Assembly: GCF_905207245.1 (NCBI RefSeq) | Contig: NZ_CAJLKP010000007.1 | Span: 1 to 64,000 of the forward strand | From: an uncultured Bacteroides sp. | GTDB taxonomy: Bacteria; Bacteroidota; Bacteroidia; Bacteroidales; Bacteroidaceae | DNA length: 64,000 nucleotides | Direction of reading: 5' to 3' | Shown here: positions 8,515 through 17,097 of the stretch, piece after piece | Layout of the letters: the number at the start of each line of letters is the position of its first letter | Position numbering within the stretch: position 1 is the first letter of the stretch | Notes under the pieces: model-generated | Databases searched by the model: none | Seen by the model: the letters and a program-made list of their open reading frames with translations, nothing else | What the model was told of the DNA's origin: nothing | Position numbers and translations under genes: made by a program

Positions 8515-8595
8515 ATGAGGAATGAAGAATGAAGAATTGCCGTGCGGCGTGCTTGCATAGCGCAGCTAAATTCTTCATTCCTCATTCTTCATTTA
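8515..8595. repeat. Palindromic element, GAAGAATGAA family, at the glnN stop
   Basis: Tandem words AATGAGGAATGAAGAATGAA lead into a central core at 8539-8566 (GCCGTGCGGCGTGC then TTGCATAGCGCAGC) and then the inverted words TTCTTCATTCCTCATTCTTC. The right end reaches the TAA of glnN (8593-8595) with no gap. The core itself can fold as TGCG...CGCA. Copies at 14996, 25218 and 48035 share arms and core. Confidence 0.9.
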
Positions 8596-10782
8596 ACGAA
8601 TGAACAAGAGTTCTCTGTATTTGGGCAACGTCCACATCTGGTTGTCAACAATCAGTTCCAGCTTGTCGATGTGGTAACGGATCTCTTCCATGGCCGGCAC
8701 GATGGTGTCGTGGTAGGCGATGGCTTTCTCACGTTCACTCTCAATCTTGTTGGCAACCTTGCGGGCTTCGATCATGGCATCTACATGCTCTTTGATGAAA
8801 GCGGTTCGGTCGGCAATCTCTTCGATGAGTTCCAGATTCTTGGCAGACAGTTTTGCAGCTTTATCGCCGGGGAACAGGTCTTTCATCTTGTAAACGTTGT
8901 CGATGAGATCCGTTTGATATTGCGTTGCCACGGGGATGATGTGGTTCATCGCCAAATCACCCAATACACGGGCTTCAATTTGGATTTTTTTAGTGTATGT
9001 TTCCCATTTCACCTCGTTGCGGGCTTCCAGCTCTTTCCGGCTCAGGACACCGGTGGCTTCAAACATCTTGATGCTTTCCGGTTTCAGATAGCTGTCGAAG
9101 ATAAGGGGCACGCTGGTTTCGCAATCCAGACCGCGCTTCATGGCTTCGGCTTTCCATTCATCGCTGTAGCCGTTACCGTCGAAGTGGATGGGCTTGCAAA
9201 TCTTGATGTACTGTCGAATCACTTCGAGAATGGCCGAAATCTTCGGCTCACCTTTTTCGATGAGGGCATCCACATCTTTTTTGAATTCCACCAGTTGTTC
9301 GGCCACGGCAGCGTTCAGGGCAATCATGGCGCAAGCACAGTTGGCTTCGGAGCCTACGGCGCGGAACTCAAAACGATTGCCGGTGAAAGCGAACGGGCTG
9401 GTGCGGTTACGATCGGTGTTATCGATGAGCAACTCGGGAATCTGCGGAATGTCCAGCTTCATGCCCTGTTTGCCACTGAGACTTACAAGGTCGTCCTTGG
9501 TGCTCTCTTCGATGTGTTCCAATACCTGTGACAACTGTTTGCCGAGGAAGCTGGAGATGATTGCGGGAGGTGCTTCGTTGGCGCCCAGGCGGTGTGCGTT
9601 GGTAGCACTGGAGATAGCTGCCTTTAGCAATCCGTTGTGCTTGTAAACCGCCATCAGGGTGTTCACTACGAAGGTGATGAAACGCAGGTTGTCTTCGGGC
9701 AGCTTGCCGGGACCCATCAGTCCGATACCGGTGTCCGTACCCAATGACCAGTTGTTGTGTTTACCGCTACCATTGACACCCTTGAAAGGCTTTTCGTGCA
9801 GCAATACGCGAAAGCCATGGTTGCGGGCTACTTTACGCATCAGTGCCATGATGAGCATGTTATGGTCTACCGCCAGGTTACATTCTTCGAAGATAGGAGC
9901 CAGTTCAAACTGGTTGGGGGCTACCTCGTTGTGACGGGTTTTGACGGGGATGCCGAGCTTCAATGCTTCAATTTCCAATTCCTTCATGAAGGCGGCCACG
10001 CGGGTGGGGATGGCTCCGAAATAGTGGTCTTCGAGCTGCTGGTTCTTGGCACTGTCGTGACCCATGAGCGTGCGTCCGGTCATCAACAGGTCGGGGCGGG
10101 CAGCGTAAAGTCCTTCGTCAATCAGGAAATATTCCTGTTCCCAGCCCAGGTAGGCAACCACCTTCTTCACTTCGGGATTGAAGTAGCGGCATACGTCTAC
10201 GGCAGCTTTGTCTACGGCACGCAGGGCTTTCAGCAACGGTGCCTTGTAGTCTAGAGACTCGCCGGTGTATGCGATAAAAATGGTCGGGATGCAGAGCGTA
10301 TCATCGACGATGAAAGCCGGAGAGGAGGGGTCCCATGCGCTGTAACCGCGTGCTTCGAATGTATTGCGGATACCGCCGTTAGGGAAGCTGGATGCATCCG
10401 GTTCCTGCTGGACGAGGAGTTTGCCTGTGAATTCTTCCATCACACCGCCTTTGCCGTCGTGTTCGATGAAAGCGTCATGCTTCTCAGCCGTACCTTCGGT
10501 GAGCGGGTGGAACCAGTGAGTGTAGTGGGTAACACCCATTTCGAGTGCCCATTTCTTCATGCCGGCTGCCACTTCATCAGCGATGCTGCGGTCCAGTGGG
10601 GCACCATTGTCAACCACGTCAATCAGTTTGGCATACACCTTGCTGGGCAGATACCTGAACATCTTTTCCTTGTTGAATACATACTTGGCATAATATTCCG
10701 ACGGACGTTCCGCGGGGGCTGCCACTGCAACGGGTTTCTTCTTAAACGCCGTTTCAACTACTCTGAATCTCAATTTTGACAT
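8593..10782 (-). CDS. glnN: Glutamine synthetase type III
   Basis: Makes glutamine from glutamate and ammonia with ATP. The 729-residue length and long N-terminal region are those of the GSIII family of Bacteroides and cyanobacteria, much longer than GSI or GSII. Recognisable blocks include GWEQEYFLID (glutamate/metal site), KTRHNEVAPNQFELAPIFEE, GVNGSGKHNNWSLGT (ATP and glutamate region) and NRTSPFAFTGNRFEFRAVGS. It follows amtB by 63 bp and is the last gene of the glnB-amtB-glnN set, so ammonium import and assimilation are likely co-expressed. Regulation by nitrogen status is inferred from context. Confidence 0.96.
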   Translation of the reverse strand: MSKLRFRVVETAFKKKPVAVAAPAERPSEYYAKYVFNKEKMFRYLPSKVYAKLIDVVDNGAPLDRSIADEVAAGMKKWALEMGVTHYTHWFHPLTEGTAEKHDAFIEHDGKGGVMEEFTGKLLVQQEPDASSFPNGGIRNTFEARGYSAWDPSSPAFIVDDTLCIPTIFIAYTGESLDYKAPLLKALRAVDKAAVDVCRYFNPEVKKVVAYLGWEQEYFLIDEGLYAARPDLLMTGRTLMGHDSAKNQQLEDHYFGAIPTRVAAFMKELEIEALKLGIPVKTRHNEVAPNQFELAPIFEECNLAVDHNMLIMALMRKVARNHGFRVLLHEKPFKGVNGSGKHNNWSLGTDTGIGLMGPGKLPEDNLRFITFVVNTLMAVYKHNGLLKAAISSATNAHRLGANEAPPAIISSFLGKQLSQVLEHIEESTKDDLVSLSGKQGMKLDIPQIPELLIDNTDRNRTSPFAFTGNRFEFRAVGSEANCACAMIALNAAVAEQLVEFKKDVDALIEKGEPKISAILEVIRQYIKICKPIHFDGNGYSDEWKAEAMKRGLDCETSVPLIFDSYLKPESIKMFEATGVLSRKELEARNEVKWETYTKKIQIEARVLGDLAMNHIIPVATQYQTDLIDNVYKMKDLFPGDKAAKLSAKNLELIEEIADRTAFIKEHVDAMIEARKVANKIESEREKAIAYHDTIVPAMEEIRYHIDKLELIVDNQMWTLPKYRELLFIR

Positions 10783-10845
10783 AATACCTTGAGTTGTAAT
10801 TGTTGGTTTATAAAAACATATTTGTTAGAGTAAAAAAACTCTTGT

Positions 10846-12273
10846 TTAGTTGTAGGCTGATTCGCCATGTTCGTAAATATCGAGTCCTTCTTCTTCCACT
10901 CGTTTCGGAACGCGGAGACCGTGCACGATGTCGAGTCCTTTGAAGATGAGATAACCCATACCTGCCGCCCATGCGCCTACCACGAGGGCACCGAATACCT
11001 GTGCGCCGAGGAAGCCTGCACCTGCACCGTAGAAGAGACCTTCGCTGGTGGAGAAAAGCCCCGTGAGTATCGTTCCGAGAAAACCGCAGACACCGTGTAC
11101 GGAAGAGGCACCCACAGGGTCATCAATCTTAAGAACTTGGTCGATGAACTCCACCGAGAAGATCATTACAATGCCGCAGATGGTACCGATGATGACTGCT
11201 CCAAGCGGGGAAACCGCATCACAACCTGCCGTGATACCTACCAACCCTGCCAAGATACCGTTCAGTGTGAGTGACAAGGACGGTTTGCTGAACTTCAACC
11301 AACTGACTACCAGTGCGAAGAAACCGCCTGCACAGGCTGCAAGGTTTGTGGTGAGGAATACGTGTGAGATAGCTTCCTGATCGGCGGTAGAAGCCGCCGC
11401 CAATTGTGAGCCGGGGTTGAAACCAAACCAGCCGAACCACAGGATGAATACGCCGAGGGCTGCAATCGTGAGGTTGTGTCCCGGAATGGCTCTGGATTTG
11501 CCGTCTTTGCCATACTTGCCGATACGCGGACCGAGGATAGCCGCACCTACCAGTGCGATCCAGCCACCGACAGAGTGGACCACCGTAGATCCTGCGAAAT
11601 CGTGGAACGTAGTGCCGAACAGGTTCATCATGAACGAACCCTCTTCACCGTCCATCAGCCATCCGCCGCCCCAGGTCCAATGACCGGATACGGGGTAAAT
11701 CAGTACGCTGATGAAGATGGTGTATACCAGATACATGGAGAATTTGGTGCGCTCTGCCATAGCCCCCGATACGATAGTGGCTGCTGTGGCGCAGAATACG
11801 GTCTGGAAAACCAGAAAACCTTCTGTGGGCAGTCCGCCACCGTCATAGAACGAGAGGTCGAAGAAGTGGGGCATTCCCACGAAACCGCCTACGCCGAACA
11901 TCAGCCCGAAACCGATGAACCAGTAGAGAAGGGAGCCAAACATGAAGTCTACGAAGTTCTTCATCAGGATGTTGGCGGTGTTCTTCACCCGGGTGAATCC
12001 AGCTTCCACCAGTGCAAAGCCCGGCTGCATGAAGAATACCAGCATAGCGGCAAGAAGCATCCATACTGTGTTAAGTCCGTTTACCAGTTCTCCCGAGGTG
12101 TCGGGAACGGCTTTTTCTGTAGAAATCTGCTCTGTGATAGTTATAGCTGTGGTTGATAGACTGTCCGTTGTAACGACATCCTGTGCGAAAATTTCTGTTA
12201 CCATGCAGGTTGCCATAAGGACAACACTGACTATCCACAGCTTGGCAATGCTGCGTTTTTTATATTTATCCAT
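10846..12273 (-). CDS. amtB: Ammonium transporter
   Basis: Amt/MEP/Rh channel that brings NH4+/NH3 across the inner membrane. The 475-residue protein has an N-terminal signal-like segment ending near FAQ (residue 31) and an acidic linker before the 11-helix Amt core. The two pore histidines are seen in FAGSTVVHSVGGW and SSVHGVCGFLG, and the ammonium-site region ALGVFILWFGWFGFNPGS is conserved. It lies between glnB and glnN; PII proteins normally gate AmtB by direct binding. Confidence 0.96.
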   Translation of the reverse strand: MDKYKKRSIAKLWIVSVVLMATCMVTEIFAQDVVTTDSLSTTAITITEQISTEKAVPDTSGELVNGLNTVWMLLAAMLVFFMQPGFALVEAGFTRVKNTANILMKNFVDFMFGSLLYWFIGFGLMFGVGGFVGMPHFFDLSFYDGGGLPTEGFLVFQTVFCATAATIVSGAMAERTKFSMYLVYTIFISVLIYPVSGHWTWGGGWLMDGEEGSFMMNLFGTTFHDFAGSTVVHSVGGWIALVGAAILGPRIGKYGKDGKSRAIPGHNLTIAALGVFILWFGWFGFNPGSQLAAASTADQEAISHVFLTTNLAACAGGFFALVVSWLKFSKPSLSLTLNGILAGLVGITAGCDAVSPLGAVIIGTICGIVMIFSVEFIDQVLKIDDPVGASSVHGVCGFLGTILTGLFSTSEGLFYGAGAGFLGAQVFGALVVGAWAAGMGYLIFKGLDIVHGLRVPKRVEEEGLDIYEHGESAYN

Positions 12274-12384
12274 AAGTTTTTGCTTTTTGTTGTACTTGTA
12301 TTTTTTGCTTCTTATCGATGGGGGTAAATATTCACTCCATTTATGCGAGACATTCGCCCCTTTGTGGTTTGTAGCTGCCCGAGC

Positions 12385-12741
12385 CTATCTTTCCTGCTCG
12401 GCATTATAGAGGGCGATGTCGCCCCTTTCGGCAGTGCGGATGCGGATGGCGTCTTCAATGGGGATGACGAAGATACGTCCGTCGCCGATTTCTCCGGTTT
12501 GTGCGGATTTGATGATGGCTTGCACGGTCTTCTCCGCATTCTTATCGCGCACTACGATGGAGACCAGAATGCGTTCAATGGAACTGGTGTCATACATTAC
12601 GCCACGGTAGATGCGTGCCTGGCGGGATTTTCCTATGCCTCTTACGTCGTAGTAGGAGAACCATTCGATGTCCGCTTCAAGCAATGCGTCCTTTACATCC
12701 TCGAATTTGGTTTTACGGATAATTGCTTCAATCTTTTTCAT
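12385..12741 (-). CDS. glnB: Nitrogen regulatory PII protein
   Basis: A 118-residue PII trimer subunit that senses ATP/ADP and 2-oxoglutarate and binds AmtB. The core ferredoxin-like fold is clear from MKKIEAIIRKTKFEDVKDAL and the B-loop GEIGDGRIFVIP. The T-loop keeps YRGVMY, whose Tyr50 matches the uridylylated Tyr51 of E. coli PII, but what follows (DTSSIERI) departs strongly from the usual VDFLPK, so partner binding may differ. It could equally be called glnK because it is next to amtB. The gene lies 111 bp upstream of amtB. Confidence 0.93.
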   Translation of the reverse strand: MKKIEAIIRKTKFEDVKDALLEADIEWFSYYDVRGIGKSRQARIYRGVMYDTSSIERILVSIVVRDKNAEKTVQAIIKSAQTGEIGDGRIFVIPIEDAIRIRTAERGDIALYNAEQER

Positions 12742-12770
12742 ACCTTAAACAATTTGTGGTTTTAACTTCT

Positions 12771-12871
12771 TTAGTTGACAGGGTTTTCAGTTGACAAGTT
12801 GACAAGGGCCTTCCGGTATGCCTGTATCTTATCCTTGTCCCCTCGTCCCCTTGCCTCCTTGTTCCCTATTC
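12771..12871. repeat. Palindromic element, TTGACAAGG family, between porin gene and glnB
   Basis: AGTTGACAGG, AGTTGACAAG and TTGACAAGG words at 12771-12808 are followed by a centre (CCTTCCGGTATGCC then TGTATCTTATCC) and by inverted words CCTTGTCCCC, TCGTCCCC and TTGCCTCCTTG up to 12871. The centre resembles the left half of the core of the GAAGAATGAA elements. It lies 13 bp past the porin stop codon, in the intergenic space before glnB. Confidence 0.8.
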
Positions 12872-12883
12872 TTATTTCTCTTT

Positions 12884-13603
12884 TTAAAAACTAACGCCTG
12901 CTGCGAAGTAGGCTCCCTGCGTATGGGGATTGAATGTCAACTGCGCGAAAACGGGCAGTGAGAAGGAGTTGCTGAATTTGATCTCTTTTTCAGCTTTCAA
13001 TGTAAGGTTGGTGACGTTGAACTTGTCGGCATATGCACCTTCCCATGGGATTATACCTACTTCTGCCGACCAGTCCAGACCCCCCAGTTTGAAAGGGGCA
13101 CTGATGCCTACATAAGTGGAATAGGCTCTGTCGCCGTTTTCTTTCATGTAGTCGTCTCCGGCAAAATAAGTGTTCCAACTTAGTGCCAGAGGGCCGAAGT
13201 CGTATCCCAAAGTCGCTTCAAAGATATGTGCCGTGCTGTGCGCACCATACTTGAAGTAATCTCCCGTATATCCACCGTCTTTTTTGTGATAAGAGAACCA
13301 GTAATCGGTGACTGCCACACTGAAACCGCCTGTGGTGTAGTCCAGTGTAAGGTCAATTTCCCTGGCATCGTCTTTGTCGATTCCTACCGAACCCCATGCC
13401 GTCAGCGACAGGCCTTTGTATCCCACCGACATGCTGGGTTGAATGCTCACTCCGCCACAGTCTGTGCCACGCCAGATGTAACCACTTACCAGGTCGGCAC
13501 CGACTGATGCCTCCACTTTCTCCTGTGCCTTTGCCGTGAAGGGTAGGGCTGCTGATAATAATGCGATTGCTATTACTTTCAATTTTACGTTTTTTGTATT
13601 CAT
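12884..13603 (-). CDS. TorF-like outer-membrane porin
   Basis: A 239-residue protein with a signal peptide (cut after KAQ, residue 27) and a beta-barrel pattern of alternating residues ending in phenylalanine (FAAGVSF), the usual C-terminal signal for outer-membrane insertion. The blocks SGYIWRGTDCGG and SYHKKDGGYTGDYFKYGAH match the TorF-type putative porins that accompany ammonium-transport genes in several phyla. It directly precedes glnB-amtB-glnN, so a role in passage of a small nitrogen solute across the outer membrane is likely, though not shown. Confidence 0.75.
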   Translation of the reverse strand: MNTKNVKLKVIAIALLSAALPFTAKAQEKVEASVGADLVSGYIWRGTDCGGVSIQPSMSVGYKGLSLTAWGSVGIDKDDAREIDLTLDYTTGGFSVAVTDYWFSYHKKDGGYTGDYFKYGAHSTAHIFEATLGYDFGPLALSWNTYFAGDDYMKENGDRAYSTYVGISAPFKLGGLDWSAEVGIIPWEGAYADKFNVTNLTLKAEKEIKFSNSFSLPVFAQLTFNPHTQGAYFAAGVSF

Positions 13604-13700
13604 ATCCTTTTACCTTTTTAAATTTAGAAAAATTGCGGATGATCAGTCCGGTGAAACAGCTGTTATTTAAGTATAATGTTTTCTGTTAGTCGATACCATC

Positions 13701-13728
13701 TGTCATGCTGAGCTTGTCGAAGCATCTC
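13701..13728. repeat. Single arm of the TGTCATNCTGAGC element
   Basis: TGTCATGCTGAGC followed by TTGTCGAAGCATCTC is one arm of the palindromic element found complete inside carB at 40510-40591. No inverse arm is present nearby. It begins six bases after the stop codon of dapL when read on the minus strand. Confidence 0.7.
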
Positions 13729-13734
13729 TTCTCT

Positions 13735-14967
13735 CTACATCAACCATTTCCTGATTCTCTTCATCGCCTCCGTGCAATCTTCGTGATTGCCGAAAGCCGT
13801 CAGCCGGATGTAACCCTCTCCGCTGGGACCGAAACCTACGCCGGGTGTTCCCACTACGTTGGCCTCATACAACATTTGTTCAAAGAATCGCCAGGAACCG
13901 ACTCCGTTCGGTGTTTTCAGCCAGATGTAAGGGGCGTTTACGCCGCCGTACACTTTCAGTCCGGCTGCTTCCAGACCTTCTTTCATCGTCCGGGCGTTGT
14001 TCATATAGTAATCTATGTTTTCCTTTATCTGTCGTTTGCCCTCCGGGGTGTATATGGCTTCAGCAGCCCGTTGGGTGATGTAGCTGGTGCCGTTGAACTT
14101 GGTGCATTGGCGGCGGTTCCACAGACGGTTCAGTGCAATGCGCTCGCCGGTAAGTGTAGCGGCTGTCAGTTCTTTCGGAACCACGGTGTATCCGCAACGT
14201 ACCCCGGTGAACCCGGCTGTTTTTGAGAAACTGCGGAACTCGATGGCACACTTCTTGGCTCCTTTTATTTCATAGATGGAGTGGGGTACGTCCTCTTCTT
14301 GTATAAATGCCTCATAAGCTGCATCAAACAGGATGAGGGTATCATTGGCAAGTGCGTAGTCCACCCATTTCTTTAGCTGGGTCTTGGTCAGCGTGGTTCC
14401 CGTCGGGTTGTTCGGGTAACAGAGATAAACGATGTCGATGCGCTTGTCCGGTATCTCGGGGACGAAGTTGTTTGCGGCGGTGCAGGGCATGTAGGTCACG
14501 TTGCTCCATTTTCCGCCTTCTTCCAGCACTCCGGCGCGGCCACACATCACATTGCTGTCTATGTATACCGGATAGATGGGGTCGGTCACTCCCACACTGT
14601 TGTCGTGGCGGAGGATATCTCCGATGTTACCCGTATCGCTTTTGGCTCCATCATTGACGAACACTTCCGTAGGGCTGAAATGAATGCCTCTCGGGGCGTA
14701 ATCGTGCTTGATGATGGCTTCAATCAGAAAATCGTATCCCTGTTCGGGGCCGTATCCGCGGAAAGTCTTCCCGTTTGCCATCTCATCCACTGCCTTGTGC
14801 ATCGCTTCGATGCAGACCGGTGGCAGTGGGCGGGTAACGTCTCCGATACCCAAACGGATGACATCTTGCTTGGGGTGTGTTATCCTGAAAGTATTCACCT
14901 TTTTAGCTATGTCTGAAAATAAATAACTTCCCGGTAATTTTAAAAAATGTTCGTTTACTAATGCCAT
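13735..14967 (-). CDS. dapL: LL-diaminopimelate aminotransferase
   Basis: PLP aminotransferase that converts tetrahydrodipicolinate to LL-diaminopimelate in one step, bypassing the succinylase route. From the ATG at 14965-14967 the product is 410 residues, the normal DapL size, beginning MALVNEHFLKLPGSYLF. The PLP lysine lies in FRSFSKTAGFTGVRCGY and the YLCYPNNPTGT block is family-typical. The frame is open for 34 more codons upstream, to an ATG at 15067-15069, but those codons are made by a repeat element, so I chose the inner start. It follows dapF, the next enzyme of the pathway. Confidence 0.95.
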   Translation of the reverse strand: MALVNEHFLKLPGSYLFSDIAKKVNTFRITHPKQDVIRLGIGDVTRPLPPVCIEAMHKAVDEMANGKTFRGYGPEQGYDFLIEAIIKHDYAPRGIHFSPTEVFVNDGAKSDTGNIGDILRHDNSVGVTDPIYPVYIDSNVMCGRAGVLEEGGKWSNVTYMPCTAANNFVPEIPDKRIDIVYLCYPNNPTGTTLTKTQLKKWVDYALANDTLILFDAAYEAFIQEEDVPHSIYEIKGAKKCAIEFRSFSKTAGFTGVRCGYTVVPKELTAATLTGERIALNRLWNRRQCTKFNGTSYITQRAAEAIYTPEGKRQIKENIDYYMNNARTMKEGLEAAGLKVYGGVNAPYIWLKTPNGVGSWRFFEQMLYEANVVGTPGVGFGPSGEGYIRLTAFGNHEDCTEAMKRIRKWLM

Positions 14968-14995
14968 ACTTTCTTGTTGTTTTAAGCGTATTGAT

Positions 14996-15076
14996 AAATG
15001 AAGAATGAAGAATGATGAATGAAGAATTGGCTGCGCTATTGTGCCGCATGGTAATTCTTCATTCTTCATTCATCAT
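14996..15076. repeat. Palindromic element, GAAGAATGAA family, between dapF and dapL
   Basis: AAATGAAGAATGAAGAATGA words and their inverse flank a core at 15029-15052 that on the minus strand reads CCATGCGGCACAATAGCGCA, a shortened version of the shared core. The outer end supplies the TGA stop codon of dapF (15073-15075, AAA TGA). An ATG four bases later starts a frame that runs through the whole element into dapL. Confidence 0.9.
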
Positions 15077-15882
15077 TTATAATTAATTTCTCCATCGAAC
15101 ACCCTGACCGCTCCTCCGGTCATCATTACGTGTCCGCTTTTCTCGTCCCATTCAATGGTGAGAGTGCCTCCATCCATGATGATGTCTGATGTTCTTCCTG
15201 TTCTTCCTGTGAGGGCGGCTGCTACGGCAGTGGCGCAAGCTCCTGTGCCGCAAGCTTGGGTGATGCCCGAACCTCTTTCCCATACCCGCATCCGGATTTT
15301 GCCGTCTTCAAGTATCTGGGCGAACTCAACGTTAATTCGTCCGGGGAATAACGGGTGGTTTTCCAGTTTCGGGCCAATGTTTTCGAGGTCTATCTTTTTT
15401 ATATCATCTACGAAGATTACCAGATGGGGATTTCCCATTGATACGATGGTTCCGGTGAATTTCCGTCCGTCGGATTCTACGGTTTGTTCCTGCATGTCGG
15501 CAGGGGTGCCCATGTCTACGGTGACGGTATCCACTTTTTCGTCTTCTACATGAAGTTTCAGTACTTTGATGCCCGAAAGAGTATCGAGGGTGACTGCTGT
15601 TTTTGAGGTCAGTCCATATTCGTATAGGTATTTGCCGATGCAACGGCTGGCGTTGCCACACATTTTGGCTTCGGAGCCATCTGCATTGAAGATGCGCATG
15701 CTGAAATCAGCTTTGTCCGAACTGCCGATAAGTACCAGACCGTCACTTCCAATTCCTGTGTGCGGGGCGCTCCATGCAACCGAAAGTTTTTCAGGACTTT
15801 CGATGGGGTATTTCGTGGTGTCTACATAGATGTAGTCGTTACCCGCTCCATGCATCTTGGTGAATTTAATCATTCTTGTCAT
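15073..15882 (-). CDS. dapF: Diaminopimelate epimerase
   Basis: Converts LL- to meso-diaminopimelate, the precursor of lysine and the peptidoglycan cross-link. I start at the ATG at 15880-15882 (269 residues, MTRMIKFTKMHGAGND); an ATG three codons later is also possible, and a longer frame to 15945 runs across the promoter box and is unlikely. The two catalytic cysteines are in KMCGNASRC and ITQACGTGACA. The gene is first in the dapF-dapL pair, and its stop codon comes from the repeat that follows. Confidence 0.95.
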   Translation of the reverse strand: MTRMIKFTKMHGAGNDYIYVDTTKYPIESPEKLSVAWSAPHTGIGSDGLVLIGSSDKADFSMRIFNADGSEAKMCGNASRCIGKYLYEYGLTSKTAVTLDTLSGIKVLKLHVEDEKVDTVTVDMGTPADMQEQTVESDGRKFTGTIVSMGNPHLVIFVDDIKKIDLENIGPKLENHPLFPGRINVEFAQILEDGKIRMRVWERGSGITQACGTGACATAVAAALTGRTGRTSDIIMDGGTLTIEWDEKSGHVMMTGGAVRVFDGEINYK

Positions 15883-15931
15883 TTTGTACTCTGTTAGTGA
15901 ATTAATGTTTCCTTTTGTTTTAATCACGATG

Positions 15932-15939
15932 CAAAGATA
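15932..15939 (-). promoter_or_regulatory. Probable -7 box of dapF
   Basis: TATCTTTG on the minus strand matches TAnnTTTG and lies about 50 bp before the dapF start. I did not find a convincing -33 TTTG at the expected distance. Confidence 0.5.
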
Positions 15940-16256
15940 CGACATTTTGATTGTTATTTAATAAAAACAATACCTTATTTCTATTTTTGGTGTTTCATCT
16001 TTCAGTCGCTGCAAATATACACTATTCAAGTTTCAATTTAAAAGTTTGCAGAGGGATATTTGGCAGATTTGTTATTTATAGAATTATTTCCGCATATTCA
16101 TTCTGGGTGAAAAAGGGAGTTAATGCTTGGTTTTTGCAGAAAAGTGAAGTTTGGGGGATGAAAAAACCGTTTCATAAATATCATTATGAAACGGTTTTAT
16201 TGTTTTTAGTAACTAAATGTATTTCAAGAAATAGCTTATTACTGTCTTTGAAAAAG
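15940..16256. other. Gene-free stretch between dapF and the phosphodiesterase
   Basis: This AT-rich stretch holds the upstream part of the dapF promoter region and the terminator at 16164-16199. I see no supportable gene; a 111-codon frame on the plus strand has no recognisable features and runs through the terminator. Confidence 0.6.
16164..16199 (-). terminator. Terminator downstream of the phosphodiesterase gene
   Basis: A perfect 15-bp inverted repeat (16164-16178 with 16185-16199, AAAACCGTTTCATAA and its inverse) with a 6-nt loop. On the minus strand it ends in a run of T, fitting an intrinsic terminator for the gene at 16257-17027. Confidence 0.8.
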
Positions 16257-17027
16257 TTATTTCTTTTTCAATATCTCCTGCAATAATACAGGTTCATTGG
16301 TGGTGATAAAGTCCACACCTTCGCCGATGAGCCATTCCATGTCTTTGACATCGTTCACTGTCCAGGCATTCACTTTCATACCGAGGTCGTGGCATTCTTT
16401 AATCCATTCGGGGTGTTTCTTGAATACGCTGAAGTGATAGTCGGGACCGGCGCATCCCCATTCTTTCAACTCTTTTGGGCTGATGTCACCTTCCAGATAG
16501 TAGACGGGAGTATCTTTCGGGGCGAGACGGATAAACTCCTTACAGGCGTGGCGGGAAAAGGTGATGTACTCGGTGCGGTCTGCCAAGCTCATTTTCTTTA
16601 TCATTTTCACGATTTGCTCTACAGCTCGGGTTTCCTGTTCGGGAGTTTTATGCGCTTTAAGCTCCAGGATAAGGCGGGTTTTCAGTTGCTTGGCCTTCTT
16701 GAGGTATTGCTTTAGGGTAGGGAGATTCTCACCATTATCGAGGATGATAGAAGTACACTCTTTCTCGGTGGATGTTTCCATACGGACACCTTTGAAGACA
16801 CCGTCGTGGTCTACGATAAGTTTATTGTCGGCAGTGAGCCATACGTCGAACTCGGAACCGTAGCAATTGATAGAATCGGCTTTTATCAGAGCGGCGATGC
16901 TGTTTTGGGCGGAGCCATCTGTTTTCCAGAAGCCACGGTGAGCGATAACTTGGGTGTTTTGTGCCTGCACAGTGCCATATGCTGCAATGGATAGGGCAGA
17001 GGCGAATAAAAGTTTTTTCAGATTCAT
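16257..17027 (-). CDS. Periplasmic glycerophosphodiester phosphodiesterase family protein
   Basis: A 256-residue GDPD-fold protein with a signal peptide (hydrophobic residues 5-21, cut after VQAQ near 23). IAHRGFWKTDG near residue 28, the GSEFDVWLTADNKLIVDHDG block (metal-binding Glu, Asp and catalytic His) and the C-terminal VNAWTVNDVKDMEWLIGEGVDFITTNEP are family hallmarks. The usual ENT after HRG is replaced by QNS. It probably cleaves phosphodiesters such as deacylated phospholipid head groups in the periplasm; the exact substrate is not readable from sequence. Confidence 0.85.
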   Translation of the reverse strand: MNLKKLLFASALSIAAYGTVQAQNTQVIAHRGFWKTDGSAQNSIAALIKADSINCYGSEFDVWLTADNKLIVDHDGVFKGVRMETSTEKECTSIILDNGENLPTLKQYLKKAKQLKTRLILELKAHKTPEQETRAVEQIVKMIKKMSLADRTEYITFSRHACKEFIRLAPKDTPVYYLEGDISPKELKEWGCAGPDYHFSVFKKHPEWIKECHDLGMKVNAWTVNDVKDMEWLIGEGVDFITTNEPVLLQEILKKK

Positions 17028-17097
17028 AGGTGTTTGATTTTAAATTCGCCGCAAGTTACGAAATAATCCTATATATGATGTTTCATTTATATGATAA

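Noticed and set aside
8542..9531. 329-codon frame opposite glnN
   Set aside because: Antisense to GSIII with no recognisable domain.
13735..15069. DapL with a 34-residue N-terminal extension as the main product
   Set aside because: The extension is encoded by a repeat, and the inner ATG gives the normal family length and start.
15951..16286. 111-codon plus-strand frame
   Set aside because: It runs across an intrinsic terminator and into the phosphodiesterase gene; no promoter or family feature.
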